DNA from: Ruegeria sediminis
GTDB lineage: Bacteria; Pseudomonadota; Alphaproteobacteria; Rhodobacterales; Rhodobacteraceae
Direction of reading: 5' to 3'
DNA length: 64,000 nucleotides
Assembly (NCBI RefSeq): GCF_005938215.1
Contig: NZ_VCPD01000004.1
Location: forward strand, 124,001-188,000
Shown here in pieces: positions 9,175 to 20,073 of the stretch. The notes below the pieces were generated by a model. That model saw nothing but the letters and a program-made list of their open reading frames with translations, was not told the origin of the DNA and ran no database searches. Each line of letters starts with the position of its first letter. Positions within the stretch are counted from its first letter, which is position 1. The position numbers and the translations under genes were made by a program.

Positions 9175-10425
9175 TCAGATCCGGGCGCCCTCGGGGATGG
9201 TGCGCGGACGCGCGTTGAGCTCGGCGATCGAGAACCCGGCGACGGTCTTGTACTTCTCGGCATGGGCCGCCAGTTCGGCGCGCGGGATCACCTGTTCGAT
9301 ATCCTCGAAATCGCCGCGGCACAGATCCTCGACCCGCTGCAAAACGCCGTCGGGGCCGCCGCCGGCGCGGTTGGCCTGGCCGACCGCGGTCGTCAGCGGG
9401 CGCATCGCGGCCTCGTAGGCGTCGAACGCGGCGGGGGTCACGCCGTGCCGCAGCAGATGGGCGCCGATCACGCGGGCGTCGATGATCGCCTGGCTGGCCC
9501 CGTTCGAGCCCACCGGATAGGTCGGATGCGCGGCGTCCCCCATCAGAGTGACGGAACCCTGCGTCCAGCGCGGCAGCGGATCGCGGTCGACCATCGGATA
9601 TTCATAGACGACCTCGGCCCCGCGGATCAGGGCCGGCACGTCGATCCAGTCGAAGATCCAGTCCGCGAAATCGGGCAGGAAATCGTCGATGTCGGCGGCG
9701 CGGTTCCAATCCTCCTTCTTCCAGGCGGCATCGAGAGGGAAGCGTTTCTCGGCGATCCAGTTGATCGTCGCGGTTCCATCCGCGTCCGGGTCAGAGATCG
9801 GATAGGCCACCAGGCGCAGATCGTCGTGGCCGATCATCACCATCGCCGCGCCGCCGAAATAGACCGGCGCGCGGGTCGTCGCCCGCCACAGCACGCGGCC
9901 GTTCCAGATCGGGTCGCCCTCGTCCGGGTACATCTGCGCGCGGATCGCCGAATGGATGCCGTCGGCCGCCACCAGCAGATCGCCCTCGAGGTGGCGCCCG
10001 CCTTCCAGCAGCAGCGTCGCGCCTTGCTTGGTCTCAAACCCGGTCGCGCGCGCGCCGGTCATGACGCAATCCGGACCGGCGCGGTCGCACAGCGCACGAT
10101 AGAGCATCATCTGCAGATGCCCGCGATGCACCGAGTATTGCGGCCAGGCATAGCCTGCCCAAGTGCCGCGCGGCTCTTCCCAGATGGTCTTGCCGAGCTT
10201 GGAATAGAACCCGTATTGCCGCGTTCGGACGCCGATCTCTTCCAGTTCGTCGCCGAGGCCCAGATCCAGCAGCTCGCGCACGGCGTTGGGCTGCAGGTTG
10301 ATGCCGACCCCCATCGGCCGCAACTCGCGCGTCGATTCGCAGATGCGGAAGGGAACGCCGATCTGATGCAGCGTCAGCCCCAGGCTGAGCCCCGCAATGC
10401 CGGCGCCCGCGATCAGAATGGTCAT
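9175..10425 (-). CDS. FAD-dependent aromatic monooxygenase-type flavoprotein
   Basis: Class A flavoprotein monooxygenase, 416 aa. An N-terminal Rossmann motif GAGIAGLSLGLTL (residues 6-18) is followed by the DG motif VAADGIHSAIR and the GD motif LMGDAAHPTYPVGSNGASQAI. These are the three FAD/NADPH fingerprints. The overall pattern resembles salicylate-hydroxylase/PhzS-like enzymes that hydroxylate aromatic acids; the substrate is not predictable. GAGGAG lies 8 nt before the ATG. No aromatic-degradation genes flank it, so its pathway is unknown. Confidence 0.88.
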   Translation of the reverse strand: MTILIAGAGIAGLSLGLTLHQIGVPFRICESTRELRPMGVGINLQPNAVRELLDLGLGDELEEIGVRTRQYGFYSKLGKTIWEEPRGTWAGYAWPQYSVHRGHLQMMLYRALCDRAGPDCVMTGARATGFETKQGATLLLEGGRHLEGDLLVAADGIHSAIRAQMYPDEGDPIWNGRVLWRATTRAPVYFGGAAMVMIGHDDLRLVAYPISDPDADGTATINWIAEKRFPLDAAWKKEDWNRAADIDDFLPDFADWIFDWIDVPALIRGAEVVYEYPMVDRDPLPRWTQGSVTLMGDAAHPTYPVGSNGASQAIIDARVIGAHLLRHGVTPAAFDAYEAAMRPLTTAVGQANRAGGGPDGVLQRVEDLCRGDFEDIEQVIPRAELAAHAEKYKTVAGFSIAELNARPRTIPEGARI

Positions 10426-10483
10426 GGCGTCTCTCCTCGAAGCTTTCGGTCAAGGAAGCAGGAGCGGGCAGGCGGTTCAAGTC

Positions 10484-11026
10484 TCAGGATTTGGCCGAGA
10501 TGATCAGGTCCGGGCCGAAAATGGTGTCGGCGTGGTTGTGGAGATAGATCTTGAGCCAGGGGGTGAAGCGTTCCGGGTGGCGTTTCACCTCGGCCAGCAG
10601 GTCGTGGTAATCGACCCAGCGGGTCTCCATCACCTCGTCGGGATTGGGCTGCATCTGCAGCGGGCCGCGGGCATGGGCCAGGAACACGTCCACCACCTCG
10701 TTCTCGACCATGCCGTTGCCGACATCCGCATGATATTCCAGCCGGTGCCGGTATTCCGGGTAAAGGCCGGTGATGCCCAGTTCCTCGCTCAGACGGCGCA
10801 CGGCGCAGCTGGACGAGGTTTCGTCCCAGTCGGGATGGGTGCAGCAGGTATTCGCCCACAGGCCCGGCGTGTGGTATTTGCCCATCGCCCGGCGCTGCAT
10901 CAGGATCTCGGTGCCGCGCACGACGAAGACCGAGACCGCCTTGTGCTTGAGCCCCTTTTCATGCGCTTCGAGTTTATCCACCGGGGTCAGTTCGCCTTCG
11001 ACCCATGCGGGGATCGTGATTCCCAT
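10484..11026 (-). CDS. idi: Isopentenyl-diphosphate delta-isomerase, type I
   Basis: Nudix-fold enzyme interconverting IPP and DMAPP for isoprenoid synthesis. 180 aa. The type I signatures are visible: MQRRAMGKYHTPGLWANTCC (first metal/active-site Cys region with TCCTHP), SSCAVRRLSEELGI (Nudix-like helix) and YHADVGNGMVENEVVDVF with the second Glu pair. The ATG chosen lies 15 codons into the longest frame because AGGAGAAACCAA precedes it and MGITIPAWVEG is a sensible N-terminus. It is followed by 58 bp and then the monooxygenase gene on the same strand. Confidence 0.94.
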   Translation of the reverse strand: MGITIPAWVEGELTPVDKLEAHEKGLKHKAVSVFVVRGTEILMQRRAMGKYHTPGLWANTCCTHPDWDETSSSCAVRRLSEELGITGLYPEYRHRLEYHADVGNGMVENEVVDVFLAHARGPLQMQPNPDEVMETRWVDYHDLLAEVKRHPERFTPWLKIYLHNHADTIFGPDLIISAKS

Positions 11027-11225
11027 TTGGTTTCTCCTGTTGCCGCTGCGCCGGGCGGCGACTTGCACGGGCTTGGGGATGGCCTGGCCGGCCTGACGGT
11101 CGCGTCACTTCGGTTGCGATGAGCGGTCGGGCGCAGCGTCGGCCGGCCTCTTCAGTTACCCAAAGTGGCGGTGATCCGCGTCACGATCAACGGAACGAAA
11201 GGCCGCAGGGGGGCGGCGGCGGATA

Positions 11226-12245
11226 TCACCCGTTGCCGGGAATGGCCGACCAGCAGGGCAGAAGATCGCCCTCGGCGGGCGTGGCCAGATAGACCGCCCG
11301 GGCGATGGCGCGGGCAAGGCAGAGCGCGGCGGCGTGGCCGATGAGGGTCAGGTCACGCTCCGGCGCGGCCAGGGGCCGCGCGCCGGTGCTGACGCCGAAC
11401 ACCAGGTCGCCGTCGCCCGGCGAATGCGCGGGCACCGTCGCGCGGGCGATGCCGTCATGGGCGGCCACCGCCATGCGCAGGCACTGGGCCTTGGTCAGAT
11501 CGGCGTCGGTGGCGACGATGGCGATGGTCGTGTTGGCGCGGTCCTGCGCCTGCCCCCGCATGGTCTGCATCTTGCGGCTTTCGGGGTTGCGCCCCAGCCC
11601 GGTCGCGGGGTCGGTGCCGACGCCGCCGAACTCTGCGCCGATCTCGAAGGGCGCGGCCCAGAAATGCCGGTCGCCCGGCGTGGTGACGCTGCCCATCGGG
11701 TTGGCCGCCACCAGCGCCCCGACCGTCGTGCCGTCGTCCAGCACCAGCGAGGCCGAGCCCAGCCCGCCCTTGAGCATGGCCGTGAGCGCGCCGGTGCCCG
11801 CGCCCGCAGTACCGAGGTCGAAATCGTCCGACGCGGCCAGATACGCGGCCCGGCCCAGCGCGCGATAGGGGTTCTCGGTCCAGTCCTTCTTTCCGCCGTT
11901 CAGCAGGTCGAACAGGATCGCGCCGGGCACGATGGGAATCACAGCATCCGCCAGCCGGAAGCCCCGACCGCGTTCCCGCAGCGCGTCGGACACGCCGGAA
12001 CAGGCGTCGAGCCCATAGGCCGAGCCCCCCGACAGGGCGATGGCGTCGATCCGGGCCACGGACTTGTCCGGGGCCAGAAGATCGGTTTCGCGCGTCCCCG
12101 GCGCGCCGCCCATCACGTGCACCGAGGCGGCGAAGGGCCTGTCGGCGGTCAGGACGGTGGCGCCGGATTTCAGCGACGCGTCCTGCGCGTTGCCGACCAG
12201 CAGGCCGGGGATGTCGGTGATCAGGTTTCGGGGTCCGGGGGTCAT
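11226..12245 (-). CDS. P1 family peptidase (S58, DmpA-like self-cleaving aminopeptidase)
   Basis: N-terminal-nucleophile-like peptidase of MEROPS family S58, 339 aa. Visible motifs are TDIPGLLVGNAQD at the N-terminus, LSGGSAYGLDACSGV, GAGTGALTAMLKGGLGSAS, and VGALVAANPMGSV. The Gly-Ser of that last motif corresponds to the autocleavage site and nucleophile of DmpA. It ends with a typical HAAALCLARAIARAVYLA helix. The start at MTPGPRNL is chosen from the conserved N-terminus, although the ribosome site is weak. Physiological substrates are unknown; family members act on small N-terminal residues or beta-peptides. Confidence 0.92.
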   Translation of the reverse strand: MTPGPRNLITDIPGLLVGNAQDASLKSGATVLTADRPFAASVHVMGGAPGTRETDLLAPDKSVARIDAIALSGGSAYGLDACSGVSDALRERGRGFRLADAVIPIVPGAILFDLLNGGKKDWTENPYRALGRAAYLAASDDFDLGTAGAGTGALTAMLKGGLGSASLVLDDGTTVGALVAANPMGSVTTPGDRHFWAAPFEIGAEFGGVGTDPATGLGRNPESRKMQTMRGQAQDRANTTIAIVATDADLTKAQCLRMAVAAHDGIARATVPAHSPGDGDLVFGVSTGARPLAAPERDLTLIGHAAALCLARAIARAVYLATPAEGDLLPCWSAIPGNG

Positions 12246-12328
12246 GTCTGTCTCGTCGGTTGCGCGGGAAAGCGCGCTGGCGCGCGCTGCCTCCGGCGGG
12301 GGGTTTGCTGGCCGGATGAAGCCGCGGA

Positions 12329-13075
12329 TCAGATGCAGCGACCGCCGTCCACCTCCATCGCGACGCCGGTGATCATGCTGGCCTCGTCCGAACACAGGAA
12401 ACAGGCGGCGTTTCCCATGTCCTCGGGCGTGGAAAAGCGGCCCAGCGGGATGGTCGACAGGAACTTGGCGCGCATTTCCGGCGTGTCCTCGCCCATGAAG
12501 GACTTGAGCAGCGGCGTTTCACCTGCCACCGGGCAGATGGCGTTGACGCGGACGCCGGCGGGGGCAAGCTCCACGGCCATGGTGCGGGTGGCGGTGATCA
12601 TCCAGCCCTTGGAGGCGTTGTACCAGTTGAGCCTGGGGCGCGGCGAGATTCCCGCGGTCGAGGCGACGTTCAGGATGGCCCCGGCTCCGCGGCTTTTCAT
12701 GTGCGGCACCAGGGCGCGGGCGGTCAGGTAGACCGATTTCATGTTCACCCGGAACATCCGGTCGAAATCCTCTTCCCCCACATCCTCCAGAGGCGTGGGC
12801 AGGTGCGTGACGCCGGCGTTGTTCACCAGGATGTCGAGATGGCCGAAGGCCGTCAGCGCCGCCCCGGCCAGGGCGTTGACCGACGCGCCGTCCGCCACAT
12901 CGACCTGATGCGCCACCGCGTTCGGTCCAAGACCGTCGGCCATGTCGCCGGCGGCCTGCTGGTTGATGTCCGCGATCATGACCCGCGCGCCTTCGGCGAT
13001 GAACTTGGCGGCGATCCCCGCACCGAATCCCGAAGCGCCGCCGGTGACGATCGCCGTTTTTCCGTCCAGCCGCAT
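12329..13075 (-). CDS. SDR family oxidoreductase
   Basis: Classical short-chain dehydrogenase, 248 aa. The cofactor motif TGGASGFGAGIA begins at about residue 12, followed by DV at the adenine site, the NNAGV motif, catalytic Ser in LNVASTAGI, and YNASK with catalytic Tyr/Lys. Asp in ADINQ after beta-2 suggests NAD(H) preference. The protein closes with ITGVAMEVDGGRCI. The substrate is not predictable; it resembles glucose/ribitol-type SDRs common in marine alphaproteobacteria. It lies 83 bp upstream of the S58 peptidase gene on the same strand and may be co-transcribed. Confidence 0.93.
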   Translation of the reverse strand: MRLDGKTAIVTGGASGFGAGIAAKFIAEGARVMIADINQQAAGDMADGLGPNAVAHQVDVADGASVNALAGAALTAFGHLDILVNNAGVTHLPTPLEDVGEEDFDRMFRVNMKSVYLTARALVPHMKSRGAGAILNVASTAGISPRPRLNWYNASKGWMITATRTMAVELAPAGVRVNAICPVAGETPLLKSFMGEDTPEMRAKFLSTIPLGRFSTPEDMGNAACFLCSDEASMITGVAMEVDGGRCI

Positions 13076-13137
13076 GGCCTTGCCCTCCCCTCGCACTGTC
13101 CGGGCGCAGAGTAGCAACGTACCCGGAAGATGCCAGA

Positions 13138-13557
13138 CTAATCCTCGGGGATCTTGCCGCGCAGCGCCTTGACCTCGCCGCGCGCCTTCTTGGCCGCGAG
13201 GCGCCGTTTGACCGAGCCGTAGGTGGGCTTGGTGGCGACGCGGCGTTTCGGGGCCACCAGCGCCCGGGCGATCAGCTCGGCCAGACGCGCGCGGGCGATT
13301 TCGCGGTTGCGCGCCTGCGACCGGGTCTCGTCGCACTGGATCACGACGGCGCCGTCCTTGGTCCAGCGCCGCCCGGCCAGCCGGCGGAGACGCGACTTGA
13401 CCGGGTCCGGCAGCGAAGGCGAACGCGCGGCCTCGAACCGCAGTTCGACGGCGGTCGCGACCTTGTTGACGTTCTGCCCGCCCGGCCCCGAGGCGCGCAC
13501 GAAGCTTTCGGTCAGTTCCCAGTCCTGCAGGACGATATCGTCGGTCACGTGCAACAT
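13138..13557 (-). CDS. arfB: Alternative ribosome-rescue factor ArfB (peptidyl-tRNA hydrolase)
   Basis: Codon-independent release factor, 139 aa, that frees stalled ribosomes. The catalytic GGQ motif lies in RASGPGGQNVNKVATAVEL near residues 24-42. A basic C-terminal tail rich in Lys/Arg (VATKPTYGSVKRRLAAKKAR) fits binding in the empty mRNA channel. The length matches ArfB/YaeJ rather than the larger RF1/RF2 release factors. Together with smpB, two independent rescue systems are encoded within 5 kb. It is followed by 62 bp and the SDR gene on the same strand. Confidence 0.94.
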   Translation of the reverse strand: MLHVTDDIVLQDWELTESFVRASGPGGQNVNKVATAVELRFEAARSPSLPDPVKSRLRRLAGRRWTKDGAVVIQCDETRSQARNREIARARLAELIARALVAPKRRVATKPTYGSVKRRLAAKKARGEVKALRGKIPED

Positions 13558-13583
13558 GGCGCGACCTTACAGGCGGGCGGAGA

Positions 13584-13614
13584 AATCAGAAAGGGCCACC
13601 GCATCCGGTGGCCC
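13584..13614 (-). terminator. Intrinsic terminator downstream of yhhQ
   Basis: A perfect 9-bp stem (GGGCCACCG / CGGTGGCCC, 4-nt loop) begins 7 bp after the yhhQ stop on the minus strand. It is followed in the direction of transcription by TTTCTGATTTCT, giving a reasonable Rho-independent terminator that separates yhhQ from arfB. Confidence 0.75.
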
Positions 13615-13621
13615 CTTGGCG

Positions 13622-14272
13622 TCAGGCGGTCCTGAGCGCGGGGTCCAGCCATCGCACGATGACCCGGAACGGGATCAGCGCGACCAGCGCCAGCGCCAGC
13701 TTGACCAGCCAGTCGGCAAAGGCCAGCGACACCCAAAGCGGCGCCATCGGGCCGGTCAGCATGAAGGGCACCGGCTCCCACGCCCAGTTGATCGCCGCGT
13801 CGGCATCGGCGCCGAACAGCGTGATCGACGCCGAGAAGGCGATGGTGAAGAACAGCGCCGTGTCCAGCGCCGAGCCCACCAGCGTCGAAACCAGCGGCGC
13901 GCGCCACCAGCGGCCGCCGCGGAATCGGTTGAACACGGCCACATCGGTCAGCTGCGCCGCCAGGAAGGCGGTGCCCGAGGCGACCGCGATGCGCAGCGGC
14001 ACGGCGGCATAGGTATAGCCGTCGCCCTGCAGCATGATCTGGCTGCCGATCAGCGAGCAGAGGATGCCGGTCACGAAGCCGGCGAAGACCACCTTGCGAG
14101 CGGGCCCGGCGCCGTAGACGCGGTTCATCACGTCGGTGACCAGAAAGGCGAGCGGATAGGTGAACGCGCCCCAGGTCAGCAGGCCGTCCAAGATCAGGAA
14201 TTGAACCAGAATGTTCGAGGCCACGACGATGGCGGCCATGGCAAGAATGCCGGGGATATGTGCGCGTTGCAT
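13622..14272 (-). CDS. yhhQ: Queuosine precursor transporter (YhhQ/VUT family)
   Basis: Integral membrane protein, 216 aa, of the vitamin-uptake-transporter family that imports queuosine precursors (preQ0/preQ1). About six hydrophobic segments are visible. Family signatures include ASNILVQF near the N-terminus, FTYPLAFLVTDVMNRVYG, VASGTAFLAAQLTDVAVFNR and ALDTALFFTIAFS. The start MQRAHIPGILAM is chosen over a longer frame because it opens directly into the first helix. No preQ1 riboswitch could be recognised upstream. A terminator follows the gene. Confidence 0.93.
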   Translation of the reverse strand: MQRAHIPGILAMAAIVVASNILVQFLILDGLLTWGAFTYPLAFLVTDVMNRVYGAGPARKVVFAGFVTGILCSLIGSQIMLQGDGYTYAAVPLRIAVASGTAFLAAQLTDVAVFNRFRGGRWWRAPLVSTLVGSALDTALFFTIAFSASITLFGADADAAINWAWEPVPFMLTGPMAPLWVSLAFADWLVKLALALVALIPFRVIVRWLDPALRTA

Positions 14273-14364
14273 GTTCTGATGCCCGTTTTGACAAGGTTGC
14301 GGCGACTTGGCCCCGAAATCGGGGCGAGGCGCGCCTTCTAACCGGTCTCGCCGCGCCGCGCAAG

Positions 14365-15249
14365 TCAATCCGGCAGCGCGTATTCCACCAGTTCGGTGCG
14401 CTGCAGCCCGAAGAAGTTGTCATCCGAAACCATCGTGGCCCTCAGCGCGCCCTCGGCGTCGCGCCAGACTGACAGCCCTTCGAGGTTGTCGTGCCTGCCG
14501 TGGGGCGTCGCGAAAAGGGTCTCTTCGCCCCCGACCCCGTCTTCGGTCACCTCCCAGCGGCGCAGGCGCGAGCGGAAGGCGATCAGGGTGGCGGCGCGCT
14601 CCAGCACGTAGAGGCGGCCGTCGGGGCCGAAATCCGCCGCCACGGGCGCAAAGCCGCCGCGCTCGGGCAGGGTGAAGGGCGTCGTCCAGGACCGCCCGTC
14701 CCAGCGATGGACCGGGATCCGGCCGTCCGGCGACCGTGCCGTTTCGCTCATCGTGTAAAGCCGGCCCTGGCCGTCCATCGCCAGGGCTTCGAGCGAGCCG
14801 TTGATCGGCTGGTCGCGGAACGCCGCGGCGCGCGGCAGAACCTCGGCAGGCCCGCCCATGGCCGCGTATCGCGCCACGCGCGGAACCGCTTCGAACGAAA
14901 TGTAGATGGTCCCGTCGGGGGCGATCGCCAGCCCCTCGGAATCGCCGGCGCGCCCTTGCAGGTCGCTGTTGCCGCTGGAGCGCACCGGCCAGTGCCGCAG
15001 GTCCTCGACCGCAGCGATGCGGCCATCGACGCGCGGGATCCGGGCGGTCGCGATCCGCGCCCGATCGCTGAGCACGGTCATGCTCTGGCCGTCGTCGGAC
15101 AGTTCCAGCCCCGACCAGCCGCCGAACCACTCCGCGTCGTGGTGCCAGGCGAAGCTGCCGAGATGCGTGGCCGATCTGACATCGACCCCGTACGCGGCTC
15201 CGCCCAGCAGCAGCGCGGGGATCAGTTGGAGCGCAAGACGGAGACGCAT
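14365..15249 (-). CDS. Esterase-like activity of phytase family protein, exported
   Basis: 294-aa protein of the phytase-like esterase family (COG4246 type), with a beta-propeller-like pattern. An N-terminal hydrophobic stretch (MRLRLALQLIPALLLGG) is a probable signal peptide. Repeated blade-like motifs follow: GLELSDDGQSMTVLSD, DSEGLAIAPDGTIYIS, LEALAMDGQGRLYTMSE and DFGPDGRLYVLERA. The start lies 28 bp inside the 3' end of mepA, so translation is probably coupled. Enzymatic activity and substrate are not known; the link to a murein endopeptidase is positional only. Confidence 0.85.
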   Translation of the reverse strand: MRLRLALQLIPALLLGGAAYGVDVRSATHLGSFAWHHDAEWFGGWSGLELSDDGQSMTVLSDRARIATARIPRVDGRIAAVEDLRHWPVRSSGNSDLQGRAGDSEGLAIAPDGTIYISFEAVPRVARYAAMGGPAEVLPRAAAFRDQPINGSLEALAMDGQGRLYTMSETARSPDGRIPVHRWDGRSWTTPFTLPERGGFAPVAADFGPDGRLYVLERAATLIAFRSRLRRWEVTEDGVGGEETLFATPHGRHDNLEGLSVWRDAEGALRATMVSDDNFFGLQRTELVEYALPD

Positions 15250-16085
15250 TGGTTCGGCAGATCCGCCAGCACGTATTCCCGGCGCTTCTTCGGCGCCGGC
15301 GCGTTCGGGTCGGGCGGCGGCGGGTTGAGGATGTTGTTCACCCATTGCTGCGCCTCGGCGCAACCATCGCCCTTGGGCGGCGGGCTCTGATCCACGCAAC
15401 CCCGCGACCCCCTTGGACAGTTAAGGCGCACGTGGAAGTGATAGTGATGCCCCCACCACGGGCGGATCTTGCGCAGGTAGGCCCGGTTGCCCTTTTCGTC
15501 GTTGCACATGCGAACCTTGGCGCCGGGAAACACGAAGATGCGGGCGACGCGCCTGTCCTGGGCGGCCTCGCGCAGGATCGCATGGTGCGCGGCGGTCCAG
15601 TTGTCGTTGACATAGGCGCCGTTGGCCCGGCGCAGCGAGATCGACGAGATGTTCTCGCGCGCCTGCCGCGACAGGCGCAGGTTGTTGGCGGGGAGCATCC
15701 AGATGTCGATGTCGAGCCCGATCTGATGGCTGCGGTGCCCCGACAGCATCGGTCCGCCGCGCGGCTGGCTGATGTCGCCGATATAGAGGCCGCTCCAGCC
15801 GCGTTGGCCGGCGGCGAAACGGCTCAGGTCCTGGACGAAATCGATGGCTTCGGGATGGCCCCAGTTGCGGTTGCGCGACAGGCGCATCGCCTGCCAGGTC
15901 GGCCCGGTTTCCGGCAGTTGCACCGATCCGGCGGCACAACCCCTGGAATAGCTGCCGAACCCGGCGGGTTTCTGCCGAGAGGCGGCTTTCTGCGCCCCGA
16001 ACAGGTCCTTGGCCAGGGGCTCCGCCGCCACGGCGGCCCCCAGAATCAACGCTCCGAGAACGGTCAAAATTCGTAGAAAAATCAT
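15222..16085 (-). CDS. mepA: Penicillin-insensitive murein endopeptidase
   Basis: Periplasmic LAS-family (M74) zinc endopeptidase cleaving D-Ala-mDAP crosslinks. 287 aa. A signal peptide (about 1-20) is followed by GPTWQAMRLSRNRNWGHPE, the metal-binding SGHRSHQIGLDIDIW (HxxxxxxD) and PWWGHHYHFHVRL (HxH). These supply all expected ligands. Conserved cysteines (RGCAAGS, RMCND, LNCPRGSRGCVD) fit periplasmic disulfides. The ATG overlaps the stop of the MFS gene by one base (TGATG), and the 3' end overlaps the phytase-like gene by 28 bp. Confidence 0.95.
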   Translation of the reverse strand: MIFLRILTVLGALILGAAVAAEPLAKDLFGAQKAASRQKPAGFGSYSRGCAAGSVQLPETGPTWQAMRLSRNRNWGHPEAIDFVQDLSRFAAGQRGWSGLYIGDISQPRGGPMLSGHRSHQIGLDIDIWMLPANNLRLSRQARENISSISLRRANGAYVNDNWTAAHHAILREAAQDRRVARIFVFPGAKVRMCNDEKGNRAYLRKIRPWWGHHYHFHVRLNCPRGSRGCVDQSPPPKGDGCAEAQQWVNNILNPPPPDPNAPAPKKRREYVLADLPNQCVSVLRSN

Positions 16086-17449
16086 CAGGTCTGGTCCCCT
16101 TCCGGTCTGACCCATCGCATCAGAAACAATCCCAGAATAAACAACAGAACGATCGGCGACACCCCCAGCCGGGCGTTGCCGGTCGCGACCGTGGCGATAT
16201 CGATCAGCAGCGGCGCGGCAAAGGCGGTGGCGCGGCCCGACAGCCCGTAAAGACCGAAGCTTTCGACCGGGGCCAGCGGGTCCGTATGGCGCACCATCAT
16301 CGAGCGGCTGGCCGACTGCAGGATGCCCCCCATGCCGCCGATCAGGACGCCGCAGCCGAAGAACACCATGTCCGGCAGGCCCGACCCCTCGGGCAGCGCG
16401 ATGCCCAGGATCTGCGTGCGGTCCATCGACACGATGGTGGTGCAGACGAGGATCAGCACCCAGATCGAGACCAGAATGACCGGTTTAGGGCCGAATCTGC
16501 GGTCCAGCTTGCCGCCGATCCAGGCAAAAACCGCAGAGGCGAGAACGCTGACGATGCCAAAGACGCCGATCCGGATCAGGTCCCATTCCAGCACCAGCCG
16601 GGCATAGACCCCGCCAAAGCTGTAAAGCCCGTTCAGCGCGTCGCGATAGAACATGGACGAGCCCAGATAGGCCGAAAGGCTGGTGCGGTGGCGCAGGTTG
16701 GCCACCGATTTCCACAACAGCCGCAGCGCGTCGGTGAACTTTCCCCGTTGCGCCGGGCGATCGCCGTCCCGGACCCAGAGGAAATAGGGCACCATGAACA
16801 GGATGAACCATCCGGCGGTGAACGGCCCGACGAAGCGGGTGCCCTCGCGCTGGCCGGCGTCGAGACCGAACAGAGGGTCCAGCCCGATCAGCGTCTTGCC
16901 GTTCGGCTGTTCGACGAACAGGGCCAGCATGAAGGCCAGCGACAGCAGCCCGCCGAAATACCCGAAGGCGAAGCCCGAGCCCGAGATCTCGCCCACCTCG
17001 TGCGAGTCGCCCATGTCGGGAAGCTGCGAATTCGTGAAGATCAGCGCATATTCGGCCCCCACGAAGCCCAGGCCGAAGGCCGACAGCATCAGCCACATGT
17101 TCGAGCCGTCCGGCATCGTGTACCACAGCGCGGCCGAGCCCGCCGCGTACATCACCGAAAAGGCGAAGATCCACGGGATGCGCCGCCCCGACACGTCGGC
17201 CAGCGCGCCCAGCAGCGGCGCGCCGAAGGCGATGATCAGCCCGGTGATGGTCAGACAGCGCGCCCACACGCTCTGGGCCTGCGCTGCGGCCAGTTGCGTG
17301 TCCATCCCGGTTCCGGCGTAGTACTGGGCCGCGACCCCGGCGAAATAGGGGCCGAACACGAAGGTGATCAGCAGCGTGTGATAAGGCTGGCTGGCCCAGT
17401 CGAAAAACCACCAGCCCCAGATGCGCTTGCGCTTGGAAATCGCCGCCAT
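16085..17449 (-). CDS. UMF1/Atg22-like MFS transporter
   Basis: Major facilitator of the UMF1 family, 454 aa with about 12 membrane segments. The N-terminus WGWWFFDWASQPYHTLLITF is the family hallmark (xWxxYDWAxxxF-like). LLGALADVSGRRIPWI is the loop 2-3 motif, and GGILQSASRSMMVRHTDP is the second-half signature. Bacterial UMF1 members are largely uncharacterised; the yeast relative Atg22 exports amino acids from the vacuole. Coupling to mepA by a 1-bp overlap suggests, but does not prove, a role with murein turnover products. Confidence 0.9.
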   Translation of the reverse strand: MAAISKRKRIWGWWFFDWASQPYHTLLITFVFGPYFAGVAAQYYAGTGMDTQLAAAQAQSVWARCLTITGLIIAFGAPLLGALADVSGRRIPWIFAFSVMYAAGSAALWYTMPDGSNMWLMLSAFGLGFVGAEYALIFTNSQLPDMGDSHEVGEISGSGFAFGYFGGLLSLAFMLALFVEQPNGKTLIGLDPLFGLDAGQREGTRFVGPFTAGWFILFMVPYFLWVRDGDRPAQRGKFTDALRLLWKSVANLRHRTSLSAYLGSSMFYRDALNGLYSFGGVYARLVLEWDLIRIGVFGIVSVLASAVFAWIGGKLDRRFGPKPVILVSIWVLILVCTTIVSMDRTQILGIALPEGSGLPDMVFFGCGVLIGGMGGILQSASRSMMVRHTDPLAPVESFGLYGLSGRATAFAAPLLIDIATVATGNARLGVSPIVLLFILGLFLMRWVRPEGDQT

Positions 17450-17593
17450 GCCTGCCCCTGCTCTTATCGTTGGCCTCATATGACGGCCGTTTGTCTTGTT
17501 TCGCAAGCACTCAGTTGGGGTTTCGTGCCGGATGGGCTTGCCCTTTCCCGCGGTGCCGCTTAGGTCTCGGACCAATGCGGAAAGGGAGTGCCC

Positions 17594-17881
17594 ATGCTGT
17601 CGCTGATCCAAATCCTGTTGCTGGTCCTGGACGTGGTCTGGTTCCTGATCCTGGCCCATGTGATCATGAGCTGGCTGATCAACTTCCAGGTGCTCAACCT
17701 GCATCAGCAGTTCGTGGCGCAGATCTGGTACGGGCTGAACCGCATCCTCGAACCCGTCTACGGGCCGGTGCGCCGCATTCTGCCGGCGATGGGCGGCATC
17801 GACCTGGCGCCGCTGGTCGTCCTGATCGGCGTCTACGCCCTGCGGATCGTGCTGATCAACAACATGGCCTATTTCTATTGA
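17594..17881 (+). CDS. YggT family membrane protein
   Basis: 95-aa protein with two hydrophobic hairpin segments: one near the N-terminus (LSLIQILLLVLDVVWFLILAH) and one at the C-terminus (LAPLVVLIGVYALRIVLI). Between them lies the YggT signature region LNRILEPVYGPVRRILP. The ATG at 17594 is chosen over an in-frame GTG six bases upstream because AAAGGGAG is correctly spaced. The family has been linked to osmotic/ionic adaptation and cell-envelope assembly, but its molecular role is unclear. It is divergent from the MFS operon and 119 bp upstream of recQ. Confidence 0.93.
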   Translation: MLSLIQILLLVLDVVWFLILAHVIMSWLINFQVLNLHQQFVAQIWYGLNRILEPVYGPVRRILPAMGGIDLAPLVVLIGVYALRIVLINNMAYFY

Positions 17882-18000
17882 CGCCATCCCTGCGGACCCG
17901 GCGGCAGGAAAGACGCTGCCCTCTTGTTCCCTGAATCGCAGTATGTGAAACTGCGACCCAAGAGCAGACAGAACAAGTAACCGACAGGGCCGCCCCGCAC

Positions 18001-20040
<2,040 letters not shown>

Positions 20041-20073
20041 ACAGGCCGGAACGCAAGAAAGACGGGGGCGGAC

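Noticed and set aside
14273..14364. Possible preQ1 riboswitch upstream of yhhQ
   Set aside because: No preQ1-I or preQ1-II type stem with the conserved loop and A-rich tail could be found by eye.
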